Positions 1 through 11,574 of a DNA stretch of 64,000 nucleotides are shown here, piece by piece. Numbering within the stretch: the stretch's first letter is position 1; every line of letters begins with the position of its first letter. The DNA is from Saturnia japonica. Taxonomy: Eukaryota > Arthropoda > Insecta > Lepidoptera > Saturniidae. The notes beneath the pieces are model-generated. The model had not been told where the DNA came from. It saw only the letters and a program-made list of their open reading frames with translations, and made no database searches. The position numbers and the translations under genes are program-made. The stretch lies in the NCBI GenBank assembly GCA_033032175.1, contig CM065310.1:8866001-8930000 (forward strand). Reading direction: 5' to 3'.

Positions 1-950
1 ATTTCATTAATTTTGACATTTATTTGCGTTTATTATATATCAAACTCATGAAAAACATATATTTGTGGCACGGATCCCAGTAAAATTGATAACCCACAAT
101 TCGGATGGGAGTTAGTTCGAATTTTTATTGAATTTGAGCTCGCTGGCATCAGCTCAAACACTACGTTAGCAGAATTAAATTATGGCAGCGGCGCCAATTA
201 CAACCGTTTTTGAACCCCGCGATGGCGGATAGCCAATTTGTGCCATTATAACGCACTATTCAGTTTAAATATGGTTTAGGAATCCGTAATTTTTTTTCGA
301 CTTTAATATTTAAAATGCATTTCTTATAATACGAAAAGTAATATTATATTATGTAGCTTAGTATTCCTCACCAATTAAATTGTATCCTCATTTTTCCAAT
401 AAAAAGAAAAATTCAAATCCATATTATAATATCTAGTTAAACCTTTTAATACTCATTTAAATAAATAAGATAATAATTATCAAAATGCATTTATTCTAAG
501 TTTATTTCAAGGCTTTTTCCGACGATAAAAGATATTTATAAAATAAAATTTAACTTTCTAGAAAATTAATAAAATATGTAACTTATGAATTTTCGTTTAC
601 CTGATAATAATTTTTAGTTAAGCTGAATTATGTACAAATAGTTTTTTTTATTCAGTTAATAGCAAAACTTTTCAGAAATTCAAATTGCACAAAATTCCTA
701 CATTTAGAACTGCGATATAACCTTGGGTTCACTCAGCAAACTTATGTCGGTATATAAATACGAGAACGAGAGTCCAATTGGAACATGAATAGTAGTTTCA
801 TTGATTGTACCTAGATAAGTAGTAGAAATAGCACTTAAACACGTATTGCTACTGGGAATAGACTAAGTTAATCTGTTGCTACTTAAATTTACAATTAATA
901 TTATCGTTAAGTAGTTACCTTCATCAGAATACATACAAGTTTAACATACA
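1..950. other. Unassigned AT-rich sequence
   Basis: No coding sequence or known repeat recognised. Positions about 60-240 are visibly richer in G and C than the rest. A TATATAAATA stretch lies at about 752-761 but no credible open frame follows it, so it is not called a promoter. Confidence 0.4.
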
Positions 951-1494
951 CTAACCGTGCCCGCAGTTTCGCTCACGTGGACTATAAAATACTGTCGATC
1001 GGGCTCACGCGCGAATCTTACTACCACCCACTCCTGGTTATTTTAAAGACAAAAATGCTTATTTTGGGTGATCCTTAGAAGATAAACATATACTCTTCTG
1101 ACTTTTTTGTAGGTTTTGTTAATGTCTACAATAATGCAATGCATTAATTTCTTATATCTCTTATGGTTTACTCAGTGTAAGCATATAATTGAGTCACCAT
1201 TATCAGTTTTTATTTTATTTTAGAGAAACTCTAATTCTTTTTCTAATATAAAAGTAGCCTTAGTTATTCCTTATAACATGAGCTATATACCAGTGAAAAC
1301 CCCATCAAAATAGGTTCAACCGTTTCGGATATTACCCTGAACTAACGGTAAGGTAGACAGTCAGTCAGAGAGACAAAAATTTTAAAATTCATTTTTTGAT
1401 ATAAATAGGTACCATATAAACTTTGCATTTAGTAAAAAAAACTGAAATTTCTAAAATTTACAAATAGACAATTCATTTTTATGAATTGTATAGA
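951..1494 (-). mobile_element. Non-autonomous Helitron-like element, family G, copy 1
   Basis: Read on the minus strand, it starts after an A with TCTATAC and ends GGGCACGGTTAG followed by T. This fits the Helitron pattern of 5' TC, 3' CTRR and insertion between A and T. It shares internal blocks with copies at 28207, 31368 and 46410: the phrase near 'accgattttg', the 'gacaaaaatgcttatt' block and the 'cgctcacgtggacta' block close to the 3' end. It has no coding capacity, so it would have depended on an autonomous Helitron in trans. Confidence 0.7.
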
Positions 1495-1944
1495 TAATAA
1501 AAGACGTTTATTTAGAAGTAATCGTCTAACTTCGCTTTGTTAAACATGTTGTAAACTGACTTAGCTCTAACGTTTATCGAAAAGCGCATACCAAAGGAGC
1601 CAGCTCGGCATCTATGAATAGTTGCGCAGCTTAGAGCGAATTCCCCACACCAGCCCCGCACAACCGCATCCTGTGTTGACAATGTTAGTCTTCCCTTAAT
1701 ATTCAGAATATGCGAATTATCCGCTAACCTCCGCTATGAAACACAAATTTATTAACACCGCTTCAATGAGTGGAATTCGATCGGTTTAGGAACACGGAAC
1801 TGTGTTATACAATAATAACTTTTATATTGATAAATCTGTAGTTATATCGGTAAAGGTTTTATTTTATTGTATAGATGTCTATCAGGATATTTGGACACTA
1901 ATTACGAATATGATTTTTTTTTGTACCTATAGCTTTCTGCTTTT
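1495..1944. other. Unassigned sequence
   Basis: No gene or repeat recognised. A short segment at about 1600-1690 is richer in G and C, with no long frame. Confidence 0.35.
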
Positions 1945-2235
1945 ATGTTAGGATTTAACTAAACAGGCTTAAACTATTTTTATGAAGTTTACTATAGGGG
2001 AAGCTTATGTAATTCCTCAATTAATAGGCTATAAGAGTCGTCAATGATACTTTAAGAAATCGTTAATTGTTATTAATTCTCGGCAGTCTTTTATAAAATT
2101 TTGTAAACAGGAAGTTATGTATATGTTTTCCACAATATTGTTAAGCTATAAGAACTGTTAATAATATGAATAAAAATAAAATAATGAAACGAAGCTATCT
2201 ATGCACCGCGTAATAAGCGCGCGCAAAGCCGTAAG
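1945..2235 (+). repeat. Family F repeat, two diverged units
   Basis: Two related blocks contain a 'gaagc/gaagt...atgt' start, 'ctcaattaataggctataag' and 'gtcaat..tac/tat' phrases. The same phrases recur at 12340-12825 and 47395-47545. The right part includes 'gcgcgcgcaaagccg', close to a sequence at the 47.5 kb copy. The family is probably an internal part of a Helitron-like element, but the termini are not visible here. Confidence 0.45.
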
Positions 2236-2559
2236 ACACCGCTAGTTTGTTATACATCTATGACGTAAGGAAAATTGTACTAAGTGATACTATGATTCTT
2301 CTGATTGTTATATTCATTAATTTGTCTTCTTACTATGCTCCCAAACTTCGTTTTCTAAGTTGGGATTACTTTACTTTCAAAGTAATATTACCTGCACAAT
2401 ATTAAAATCATAAATTCTTGGTTCAGTTTAGACGAATATTTCAAAGTGATTGTGCTTTATCAATAGTAAGCAGAATATACTTATATGGACAAATACGTCC
2501 GTTGAGAGAAAACAATCTATTGATGTGTCGATCTACTAAAAATGTTTTAACTTATTTAT

Positions 2560-2830
2560 ACGTTCAGTGTATGGCTGGGTTACATTCTACAAATAACGAT
2601 GTAGCCCAAGGTGAACACATTCTGCCTAAGTGGGGAGCAGGCTCTCAAGTTTGCTACCGGGACATCTTTCAACCTGAACGACCATCAAGCTAAAAAATCA
2701 TTAGCAAATGCTCTATCACTGTGTTGTTAACACTATATTGTTTTATCACGATTTTTTCTATCTCTGAAAGTTCAGACTCATTGCATGGATTCGAACTCAC
2801 GCTACCACTCATAGCCATAATTGATTCAAC
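2560..2830 (-). repeat. Possible tRNA-derived SINE relic
   Basis: On the minus strand a GAGTTCGAATCC phrase (near 2788-2800) matches the RNA polymerase III B box, and about 230 bp of non-coding sequence follows it. No clear A box is seen at the expected distance. A short plus-strand frame (2418-2693) overlaps it but begins with TTG and looks fortuitous. Confidence 0.3.
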
Positions 2831-3257
2831 TATTTTCGGCAATCCTTTATTATAAAAGTAATTATGAAAGGTAACCATAAAACATTCACAAAGAACAATT
2901 CCATAGCGTATTTAATACATACATTACATTTCAGATCACTTTATAATGCTCGTGTAACGTGATAAGTTGCATATTTTGTTGACGTTACTCGAACATTAAA
3001 ATTTAAGCGTTCCATTCGCGCCAGTTATGCATGCGAAATGTGTTGGCATTGTAACTTATCGACATTCTCCGACCTATAATCATAGAGCAGGGAATATATT
3101 ATGTAACAAAAAAATATTATATATTATTTTATTTTGTTAATTGACTATAATTACACAAATAAATTAATTGTTTTTTGGACAACAATATTATAGGTATCTG
3201 AAGAGTTACAAATTTACTATTCGATTTTTTTTAAAGTAACATTCTAAAATGACGGTA
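2831..3257. other. Unassigned AT-rich sequence
   Basis: Nothing recognised. It is strongly A/T-rich with short homopolymer runs. Confidence 0.35.
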
Positions 3258-3800
3258 CTGTTAATATCATCTAATGGTAAGCACAATAGATACAATCCAA
3301 AAACAACGGCAATCAGCGAGAAACCGGCAAACCATCGCCGGTCACATTGATATATATATGTATTATGTACTAAAATCTATTACGAACAAAAATTTTAAAC
3401 TTGTGTATCTCAGTGCACACGGAGACATAATTATGTAGTAAAATTTGGCACTCAAACGTGTAATCGCAACAAGTGCTCTGCACAGACTGTGAGTGCGAGT
3501 GTATGCACTCGAACACGTGTTTCAAACAATCTGGTTGAGGTTTCGTCTCCAGTACGTAGTGCATGATATCACAATGGCCGGTCGTCGCTATCATGCCTGC
3601 TAGACTCTCGACAGCTGGCTTATCATAGACCTGGACTTTACCCTGAACCTGCATGTTGCATGTTGGTCATGACCTAGCCGGGTACTTATCCCTACCTCGC
3701 TTGATTACTGGTTATTCGCCGGCTGATTCTGGTAGCACTATGGCCGGCATTACACCTGGAATATGGTGGTCGTGATCCAGTCGACTACGATTCTGTCATT
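3258..3800 (+). repeat. Family E dispersed repeat, interrupted copy
   Basis: The left part has 'atggtaagcacaatag...' and 'ccaaaaacaacggc'. The right part (about 3660-3800) has 'gacctagccgggtac', 'cggctgattc', 'cactatggccgg' and 'tggtggtcgtgatcca'. These phrases recur in the same order near 21.7, 40.5, 45.4 and 55.3 kb. About 250 bp of unrelated sequence (roughly 3345-3595) separates the halves. The family has no coding capacity and I cannot name it. Confidence 0.5.
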
Positions 3801-4344
3801 ACAAAAAAAGCAATTCAATAAAATGTATTTAGAAAGGAAAATTTTGGAATACAGTGTTAAATTATGGAATACTCATAAGGAACAATACAATCATAAAATA
3901 CTAGGTATGTTATATATCAGGAGTTCAGTAAATGCTCTTTATGTAATGAAAACCATAAATTTCACAGCTCATCGAAGCTTAATAGCAGTAAACAAACTTT
4001 TATTGAATTCGCTCGATATATTTTGGCATTCGCTCAAATACGATGGTTGTTGAGTTAAATAATGAAAAGGCAGTTACCCGTAGGTTTTTAGATCAAATAA
4101 CCAAAGCCGAGCTCCAAATATACAGCCTCTATATATCAATTTGTTTTGGTAACTTGACTCCTTGAACGTCCTTCTTAAAACTCCTTGAAACTGGAACTGA
4201 ACTTGAACTGAATAATTACATATACAAATATTTCAAGTAATACTTATTTAAGTTCATGTAAAATCAGTATCTCTTAGACCAGTATATGTTATCAGTGATG
4301 ACAAATGATGCTGAGATATGTTAACTAACTATGTGTCTCATAAT
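3801..4344. other. Unassigned sequence
   Basis: The short plus-strand open frame to 4053 has no recognisable domain. No repeat family identified. Confidence 0.35.
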
Positions 4345-4690
4345 AAAGGTCAAAGTCACTCAGAGGGCAATGGAGAAGGCTACGCTCGTAGTTTCTCTGC
4401 CTGATTAAATTAGAAATAAGAAGACCAGCATAAGAACCAAAGTCAACGAAGTAGCTCTAAGAATTGCTAGATTTTCTCGTAAATGGCAATGGCCGGAGCA
4501 CGTTGCTCGTAGAAAGCATGTCCGACGGGATCGAAGAAATCTCCTGTGGCGACCTCGTAGGTAGATCTGCCACAAAGTGGACCGACGATCTGGTGAAGAT
4601 TGCGAGATGCCAATGGGTGCGAGTAACGCAAGACCGGTCTTTGTGACGATCTTCTGAGGACTTTCGGCTGAAATTATAATAAATATAATG
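4345..4690 (+). pseudogene. RTE-type LINE, decayed C-terminus of ORF2 and 3' end
   Basis: The translation shows a KVTQRAMEKA start, then RTKVNEVALRIARF, KWQWPEHVARR and, in a shifted frame, KWTDDLVKIARCQWVRVTQDRSL. These are the conserved tail motifs of insect RTE-type endonuclease/reverse transcriptase proteins (the usual forms are RAMERAMLG, KWQWAGHIARR and RWTDDL). There is an in-frame TAA near 4404, another stop near 4560 and at least one frameshift. The final 'aggactttcggctgaaat' is the usual 3' end of this family. Everything upstream is missing, as in 5'-truncated LINE insertions. Related fragments lie at 36.6 kb and, reversed, 44.5 kb. Confidence 0.8.
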
Positions 4691-5304
4691 TTAAACCTAT
4701 TTGCATTTTTATTCAATTTATATTGAATATGTCAACGACGATTTCAGTCTTTTATACATACAAAAAGCATTGTACATAAAATTTACATTTAACAAGGCTG
4801 GGGCAATTTTTCATAGTGTCAATGTTCAGTTTTACAAACAGAGCTCTAATATTATCCATTAAAGCAAAACAAACAAGTTGGCAAACCATACGAAGTATAA
4901 GCCATTTATCAGCCGTCATAAATTGCATGTGTGTGGGTTTGCTCAGTTTCAATTAAGGCAACAGCCCATCGGGCATGTTGGTTTCTGAAGTAAATCGATT
5001 AATGTCGTTAGAGCAAACAGTAAGCAATATGAGCTCATAACATAGATTTCAATAGTTTTATAGTAATGTTTATTTAACAGCAGAGGTCACGTTTAGGCAA
5101 AAGGTGGCGAAACAGACTAGTATAACCAGGTCGTCGATCCTAAGTACTTTGATCTGAACTTGTCATCATGTAGCTTTGATTTTATGTTACCAAAGTACTT
5201 TTAAGTTATTAATTTACATGACGTCGACATACCGTCATACTGAAAGGTAGTCAAGCGTATTTAGACTCTTTAAATACATACAATAAAATCTATATTAATG
5301 TTAT
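4691..5304. other. Unassigned sequence
   Basis: No coding region or known repeat. Open frames here are short and lack domain signatures. Confidence 0.35.
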
Positions 5305-5420
5305 TTAGCTCAAGAGATTGTTTTTTTGTTTGTTTGAGCGCGCTTATCTATGGAACTGCCAATAAAATTTGAATAATTGTTTTTTGCATTTTGTAGCCTA
5401 TTTATTGCGGAACGTTATAG
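5305..5420 (+). repeat. Family K Helitron-like 5' fragment
   Basis: It has 'aagagattg', a T-rich run, 'gtttgagcgcgc', 'ctatggaactgcca' and 'tttgtagcctattta'. This is the same order as at 7884-8098 and 53505-53725. It stops where the Lep1-like element begins, so it looks truncated by that insertion. Confidence 0.45.
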
Positions 5421-5753
5421 ATACTAATATTATAAATGCGAAAGTAGCTCTGTCTGTCTGTTACGTTTTCACGCCTAAACCACAAAACGAATTTGGATGA
5501 ATTTTGGTATTAAGATAGATTAGACCTTGAGAAAGGACATAGGCTACCTTTTATCGCGAAAATAAACCTGAGCGAGTGAAATAAGGAATGAAATTTCGAA
5601 TGAAGAAGACATCAAACCAATAAATAACCAACCAATAAACCAATAAAAACTCAAAAAATAAACCCATCTATGATTTTATTTTGGTTTGTCGTGTTCCGAG
5701 ATCAGTCGGTGTACATCCAATAATAGGCAGACGAAGTCGCGGGTACCAGCTAG
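5421..5753 (+). mobile_element. Lep1-like non-autonomous Helitron
   Basis: The 5' part carries 'atactaatattataaatgcg', 'gctctgtctgtctgttacg', 'cacgcctaaaccac' and 'aaaggacataggctac'. This is the conserved core of the lepidopteran Helitron Lep1. The 3' end is 'gacgaagtcgcgggtaccag' followed by CTAG (5750-5753) and T. The block 'catctatgattttattttgg...cggtgtacatcc' is the same unit that is tandemly amplified at 14366-14760. No coding capacity. Confidence 0.75.
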
Positions 5754-7671
5754 TAGGTTATATAACTTCACACTACGACTTTTAATTGGTACGAATTGAT
5801 CAAATAAATTAAATGCGAGTGATGCCGTGGGGCACAGTTAGTAAATTATAAATGCTATATGATATATTTTCATCTTACTGATTATTTATAATTTTATGTT
5901 ATATTTTGACACTGTTTTTTAAATTTTGGGTTTGTTATTGTTTGTTTCATTTTTTTACTTGTTAATTTTCACTTTATTTATTCTTATATAAGTTATTTTT
6001 TATTTCTATCTTATCATATTTAGCTTTTTAAGATTATATCCACGTGTTAGCAAGCAGTTTTGCATCAGTTTAGTATGTTTCATTGTCCTTTTATTATTGT
6101 CTGTTATATTTTGGTAAATATGTATTTAAAGAAAACCACTTCAATCATGTCATACGAGCGCTTTCTTATGTTTGTTTATGCCGCGTTATCTATGAAAAAG
6201 TTACTAGATTTCAAAACTGACTTCGAAGTGGGCGTCATATTTTTTAAAACAAAATACGAGAGTAGATTCTTAGTCGCCTTATAAATAATGTATTTTCTGT
6301 ATTACTAAGAATATAAAAATACCTTAAATAAAGGCGTTAAATGTTGTTTCTTATGTTTAACAAGTAAGTAATTTTTTTGTTAAACAGATAATTTTAAATA
6401 TTGTAAATATTGTAGGTATAATAAAATCTTATGTTTTACAGAGAAAGGCAATTACTTACGTCTTTGTTTTATTATTCCCAATAATTCAAGAGTATAATAT
6501 AATTATGTATGAATAAATAAAAACACCGACAGGTGTCATGGAACATCCTGCAGGAAGGAAGTTTTTTCGCTATGTACCTATTACGTATTGTTAAATAACG
6601 CGCATATTGAAGAGATATTAATAAAAATGTACGTAATAAAAAATGGTATTTGTTTTTAAAGTTATGAAAATAAACATTTTATTATTAATTATCGTTATAA
6701 TAATATACAAAATACTTTTTTAATTTGTATATTAATAATAACAAACTTTTAAAGAAAATTTAATTAAAAAATCATAAATCAGCGGGACTCTAACTATCGA
6801 CCGCACGTACTGTACATGTTATAAAACAGTAAGTACAAGTCTGGTCGTCATACAGCTAGCTAACTGTGTATATTGTGTATATTTCATTCTCTCGCAGGCT
6901 ATATCCTATAAATGTATTATATGTGTTCATTTCTCTTTAGTGTCGGTCGATCGTACAGTTTTTTCCGTGTAGCTCCCATACGTAAAATACACGACACATT
7001 CCATTAAATAACTGTTCTCGTATTAGTCTGTGTTCAAATGTAATGTTTCAATTATACTTTCTGTAAGTAATATAAATTATTTTTCGTAAAAATGATTATG
7101 TAAAACGTGATGATTAAAAAGGGTATAAGTCAACAAACAATAGAATTTAAGCGCGATATCATCGAAAAGTTGCCAAGAAATATTCGGATTATACTTTCAT
7201 ACTTTCTCATAAAAACTTTTATTATGGGAGTAATTAATTTGAAAGAATGCTAATTTTTCGTTTAATCGCTTCTTTAGCGCGGCAACTTTTATCTACTTTG
7301 TTTGAATTACTTTCGGCCGAGCAGTTCGCGGCAAGTTCCCGAAATATTTTTATTCTAAGTTATAACACTTTTTTATTATTTATAACGAAGTCATTGTTTA
7401 ATATCAAGATTGAATTATAATATCGCCAAATGTCGACAGATTTACAGTACGGTAGAAGATATCACAATTTCAAAATTCCTCTCAGCAAAACGGTCGCGGT
7501 CGGTTGGCGCGACACTCCGCACCTATGATGAATTGCTCAACGCGAGCTAAGCGCACTATTCGTAACTATGAAATTACCTACATAACATACCATCACGCCT
7601 GTATCGCCAAAGTTTTATTCAGCGGTATACACCCAAAGTTCGCCGGGTATGTTTTGACAGAATCAGGTACA
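5754..7671. other. Unassigned AT-rich stretch
   Basis: There is no recognisable gene or repeat in about 1.9 kb. Short frames at 6060-6284 and 7504-7707 have no domain signature. The segment around 7130-7340 is less A/T-biased and looks like single-copy sequence. Confidence 0.35.
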
Positions 7672-7735
7672 AAGCCAAACTCCGAGCTGCTACTGATGAC
7701 TTCATAGAAAAACTCAGTAACACTTTACTTTAGTC
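7672..7735 (-). repeat. Fragment of tRNA-derived SINE (family S1)
   Basis: 'agccaaactccgagctgcta' followed by 'ctcagtaacactttact' matches the body of the SINE at 62630-62890 in the same (minus) orientation. The promoter-bearing head is absent. Confidence 0.6.
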
Positions 7736-7878
7736 GTGTTTAGGATGAATAGGATAATGCAGTTTATGCAGTTATTAACTAACACTATTAAAGCGATAAA
7801 CTATAAATCAGGTTTTTTTAAACATGATATACACTACTTTGTAAATTATACCTGTGCAAAGTTGGGGAGACTTGCTAG
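7736..7878 (+). mobile_element. Helitron-like 3' end (family H)
   Basis: 'ataaatcaggtttttttaaac', 'cactactttgtaaattatac' and 'ggggagacttg' precede CTAG (7875-7878) and T. A second copy with the same blocks is at 38565-38790. Only the 3' part is present. Confidence 0.5.
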
Positions 7879-7883
7879 TATAT

Positions 7884-8098
7884 TATAAAGCTAAAGAGAT
7901 TGTTGTTTGAATAAGCTAATCTCGAGAACTACCAGTCAGATTTGAAATATTCTTCATCCATTTTACAATCTGCTTAAAGGCTTATTGCTTAAATTATAGC
8001 TACAGGCTATCTAACTTCACGCAACTACTCTAAAGAGTGGATCAGCAACCATGAACGTCAAGCAATCTGGCAAGCTGTAAGTAAGTACGGGAAGTAAG
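7884..8098 (+). mobile_element. Family K Helitron-like fragment
   Basis: 'agctaatctcgagaactacc', 'agtcagattt', 'taacttcacgc' and 'caatctggcaagctgtaag' are arranged as in the copy at 53505-53725. It abuts the 3' tail of the jockey-group LINE. Confidence 0.5.
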
Positions 8099-8099
8099 A

Positions 8100-9122
8100 G
8101 AATCAAAATCAAAATAGTCTTTATTCAATTTAGACCCTAAGAAAGCACTTATGATCGTCAAAACACTACTTCCAGTTCGGAAAACATCTCAGTTATCAGG
8201 AAGAAGTGTAAGAAACTCGATCGGGTTTATCTATTTTTTTCAAGCTGTACAAGTGTTAATATAATAGGTACAATAATAATATTTTTGTAGATGCACATAG
8301 AGGAAGTCACTTCCAGACATCACTATCATTCAAATGACGATCCATCCTATAACACCCTTTAGCGAATGTACCACAACTTAATCTTCCCGTTAAAGTTTTA
8401 GTGTGAGGACCTCACTGTAATTTTTATCAAGCGTAATTTATTAATTACTACATATTATTTATTATTTACCTAAGAAGACAGTAACTATTAACTAAGCCTA
8501 CTAAATTCCCTTCTATCTTGATACTATTAGCAACACGCCAAACTTTGGGCAAGGCAAATCTCATACATTTGGTTTTGTTTGCATTTAGCAGTAAATTATT
8601 TGAAGCAAACCAATCATAGATTTTAACTAAGGTATTGTTTAAATGCCTAAGCTCTGAATTTATTCTTTTCACTTTGAATATAAGTAAAGTGTTGTCTGCA
8701 AAAAGAACCATGCGGTAGGTCGTTTATATAAATGGGAAACAAAAATGGTCTCAAACACGAGCCCTGAGGTACGCCGATTATAGCTAATGATCCCGAAGAG
8801 GTTGCCCCATTTAAACTTATTTTCTGACAGTGGTATGTTAAATAAGAAATTAGCAGGTCGAGTGAAGTTCCACACACACCATAGTGCTTCAATGTAAGTA
8901 TAAGCGTAATGTAGTCAACGCAGTTAAAGGCCTTTTAGAGATCACAGAATACACCGATTGCATCTTGCAACTCCTCCCAGGCCCTAAATATATGACTTAG
9001 CAGCATCGCACCAGCGTCAGTGTTTGATTTTGATTTCGTGAAAACATACTGCCGACCATCAAAAATCTTTTGTGCTTTGAAACATTCTACTAGCTGCTTT
9101 AGCATAACGAATAAGAACAAAG
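8100..9122 (-). pseudogene. Jockey-group LINE, 5'-truncated reverse transcriptase relic
   Basis: Minus-strand translation gives a finger/palm segment (RQYVFTKSKSNTDAG), motif A context (GVFCDL-stop-KAFNCVDY), motif B (IIGVPQGSCLRPFLFPIYINDLP) and motif C in another frame (VLFADNTLLIF), then NNLLLNANKTKCMRF. These are reverse transcriptase motifs of the jockey/CR1 group. Damage includes an in-frame TAA just before KAF (about 8936), a frameshift near 8708 and replacement of the second catalytic aspartate of FADD by asparagine (codon 8691-8693). The 3' terminus, read on the minus strand, is an AATAAAGACTATTTTGATTTTGATT-like tail ending near 8100, typical of lepidopteran jockey-like LINEs. The 5' part is missing from about 9122. 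It cannot make active enzyme. Confidence 0.85.
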
Positions 9123-9654
9123 ATAGGCTACACGGTTGCGTTGGCAGCGGCGTGGTGCATGGAGAGTTGTTTTAATTCTTATAACACGGGTTTTATTGTA
9201 ACTGATTGTTTGTAAAGTATGCTTTATTTATTATCTATTGTTGATTAATTAATTCTATTATCTATGTATTCTGATAATATAGTCATAATATTATTACTTT
9301 TTTGACATTTAAACAATACATAGTCCATTATTTGTTATTTAGTATTCATTATGGACGTGCATAACTATGACTTAGAGAGTTTATTTAATTTTTTATTCTT
9401 AGACTATTTGACTAATACTTTTCGATATATTTTTCAAATTTTTATCTCGTTTATTGTGTTAAGGTTATTATAAAGCATGCGGTAGTAGCCTTCAAAAGCT
9501 GGTACATTGATAAAAGCTTTGACTTTCTAATTATAATTGTATCATAGTGTATTAATATAAATAAATATATATATACTGTAACATCACTCATTTGAAAAGT
9601 TCAATTGACCCTCGACGATGACGCCACTATCGGTGCATCGGTGCCACATGCAAT
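9123..9654. other. Unassigned AT-rich sequence
   Basis: Nothing recognised between the LINE relic and the inverted arm of the composite array. Confidence 0.35.
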
Positions 9655-9797
9655 TACTCGCGGTATGGCGTAGTAGGTATTGTATTTTGACGTTACGCTG
9701 CCAGGTCATAGCTTGGTTAAAATGTGTGTTCATTGTAAAGGTTTAAACAAATACACTAAAGGTTTAATATTTCTATATAATTCATCAACTATAATGT
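9655..9797 (-). repeat. Inverted arm matching half of the composite array unit
   Basis: Starting at 'actcgcggtatggcgtagta', the segment is the near-perfect reverse complement of the end of each unit in the array to the right. It matches the third unit (ending about 10872) best, sharing its 'cctttagtg', 'attttaacc' and 'aacgtcaaa' variants. It may be a terminal inverted repeat of the element that seeded the array. Confidence 0.75.
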
Positions 9798-9799
9798 TA

Positions 9800-10062
9800 C
9801 AGACAAGACAATTTTCAACAAAAAAGAAAACCAACATCAATGATTTTGAAGAGTTCCCTGGTGTATCTTGGATGTTGAAGATCCAATACCAATAAAATTA
9901 AAATAGGTATACCGCGAGTACCTATTAGGTACCCCTAATCAAACAGGAAAACAATCATCCAAATTAGTTGATAAACAAAGAAGTTATGGCTGAACATACA
10001 TTAAAAAAAAAACATTCGAATTGAGTAACCTCAGTCTTTTTTTTAAATTCGGTTAAAAAGTA
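9800..10062 (+). mobile_element. MITE-like family D element, copy 1
   Basis: It begins 'attttcaacaaaaaagaaaacc', has 'caataccaataaaattaaaat', 'aatcatccaaat', 'aacaaagaagttatggctgaac' and 'cattcgaattgag', and ends 'aaattcggttaaaaag'. Copies at 19187, 28764 (reversed) and 44940 have the same order and ends, with short imperfect inverted termini of the TTTTTAAC type. It is non-coding. Its right half is the part reused in the tandem array. The family is not named here. Confidence 0.6.
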
Positions 10063-11041
10063 CACAGCAAAGTATGATAGCTATTTTTTCACAGGAAAGT
10101 ATTGTGTATTGATGAATTATATAGAAATATTAAACTTTAGTGTATTTGTTTAAACCTTTACAATGAACACACATATTAACCAAGCTGTGACCTGGCAGCG
10201 TAAAGTCAAAATACAATACCTACTACGCCATACCGCGAGTACATATTAGGTACCCCTAATCAAACAGGAAAAGAATCATCCAAATTAGTTGATAAACAAA
10301 GAAGTTACGGCTGAACATCCATTAAAAAAAAAATCGAATTGAGTAATCTCGTCTTTTTTTTGAATTCGGTAAAAAAGGACATAGCAAAGTATGATAGCTA
10401 TTTTTTCACAGGAAAGTATTGTGTATTGATGAATTATATAGAAATATTAAACTTTAGTGTATTTGTTTAAACCTTTACAATGAACACACATATTAACCAA
10501 GCTGTGACCTGGCAGCGTAAAGTCAAAATACAATACCTACTACGCCATACCGCGAGTACATATTAGGTACCCCTAATCAAACAGGAAAAGAATCATCCAA
10601 ATTAGTTGATAAACAAAGGAGTTACGGCTGAACATCCATTAAAAAAAAAAACGAATTGAGTAATCTCGTCTTTTTTTTGAATTCGGTAAAAAAGGACATA
10701 GCAAAGTATGATAGCTATTTTTTCACAGGAAAGTATTGTGTATTGATGAATTATATAGAAATATTAAACCTTTAGTGTATTTGTTTAAACCTTTACAATG
10801 AACACATATTTTAACCAAGCTGTGACCTGGCAGCGTAACGTCAAAATACAATACCTACTACGCCATACCGCGAGTACCTATTAGGTACCCCTAATCAAAC
10901 AGGAAAAGAATCATCCAAATTAGTTGATAAACAAAGAAGTTATGACTGAACATCCATTAAAAAAAAAAAACATTCGAATTGAGTAACTTTAGTCTTTTTT
11001 TGAATTCGGTTAAAAAGTACACAGCAAAGTATGATAGCTAG
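9909..11041 (+). repeat. Composite tandem array, units about 318 bp
   Basis: Units start with 'taccgcgagtac' at about 9910, 10231, 10548 and 10866, giving spacings of 321, 317 and 318. Each unit joins the right half of a family D element ('tattaggtacccctaatc' to 'attcggttaaaaag') to a second block from 'agcaaagtatgatagct' to 'cctactacgccat'. The fourth unit stops shortly after 'gatagcta'. Units 1 and 4 share 'cattcgaattgagtaac' and 'agtacacagcaaag'. Units 2 and 3 share 'cgaattgagtaatctcgtc' and 'aggacatagcaaag'. Confidence 0.9.
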
Positions 11042-11574
11042 TTTTGTTTGATACCATGAAATCACTACTTAAACCGGAATACTAATCCAGTGTAAATAAA
11101 ATACAAATTGTAATCTTGTCCATTCCAATTTTTATATATTCTGGTGGGTACCAAAAATAATCTTGGTTTTTAGAATGAAAACGTAGGCACGAGAGAATTT
11201 GTAATGAAAATACGTACCACGTATTCAAGTTTGATATACTAAACAAACATGTTTTTTTATATAAAACATTTATTTTTATAGACTATTATTTCTAATAGTC
11301 ACTACTTTCTAAACTAAGCACTATAAAAATCTATCACAATAACTATATCACATCTGGTAATTAAAAGTTGTTAGATATGAAGCTTCGTAGCACAGTTATA
11401 GTAGGCCCACGGTTGAGCCGCGATACAAAACTTTTATAATGTACCTACATGGTTATTAGTTCTATGTCTGTATCTACGTACCTACATCAGTTTTTTATTG
11501 CTATAGTATAATCTGTACTTGAATTATAATGAAATCGCGACGTATGAAATTATTCTCCATACGTATAAGAGTAT
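11042..11574. other. Unassigned sequence
   Basis: No gene or known repeat recognised. Confidence 0.35.

Noticed and set aside
752..800. TATATAAATA resembling a TATA box with a downstream ATG
   Set aside because: TATA-like words are common in this AT-rich sequence, and the ATG is followed almost at once by a stop.
9909..11041. CRISPR array or integron-like repeat array
   Set aside because: Units are about 318 bp without short constant repeats and unique spacers, and the genome is clearly eukaryotic. It is a tandem satellite-like array.
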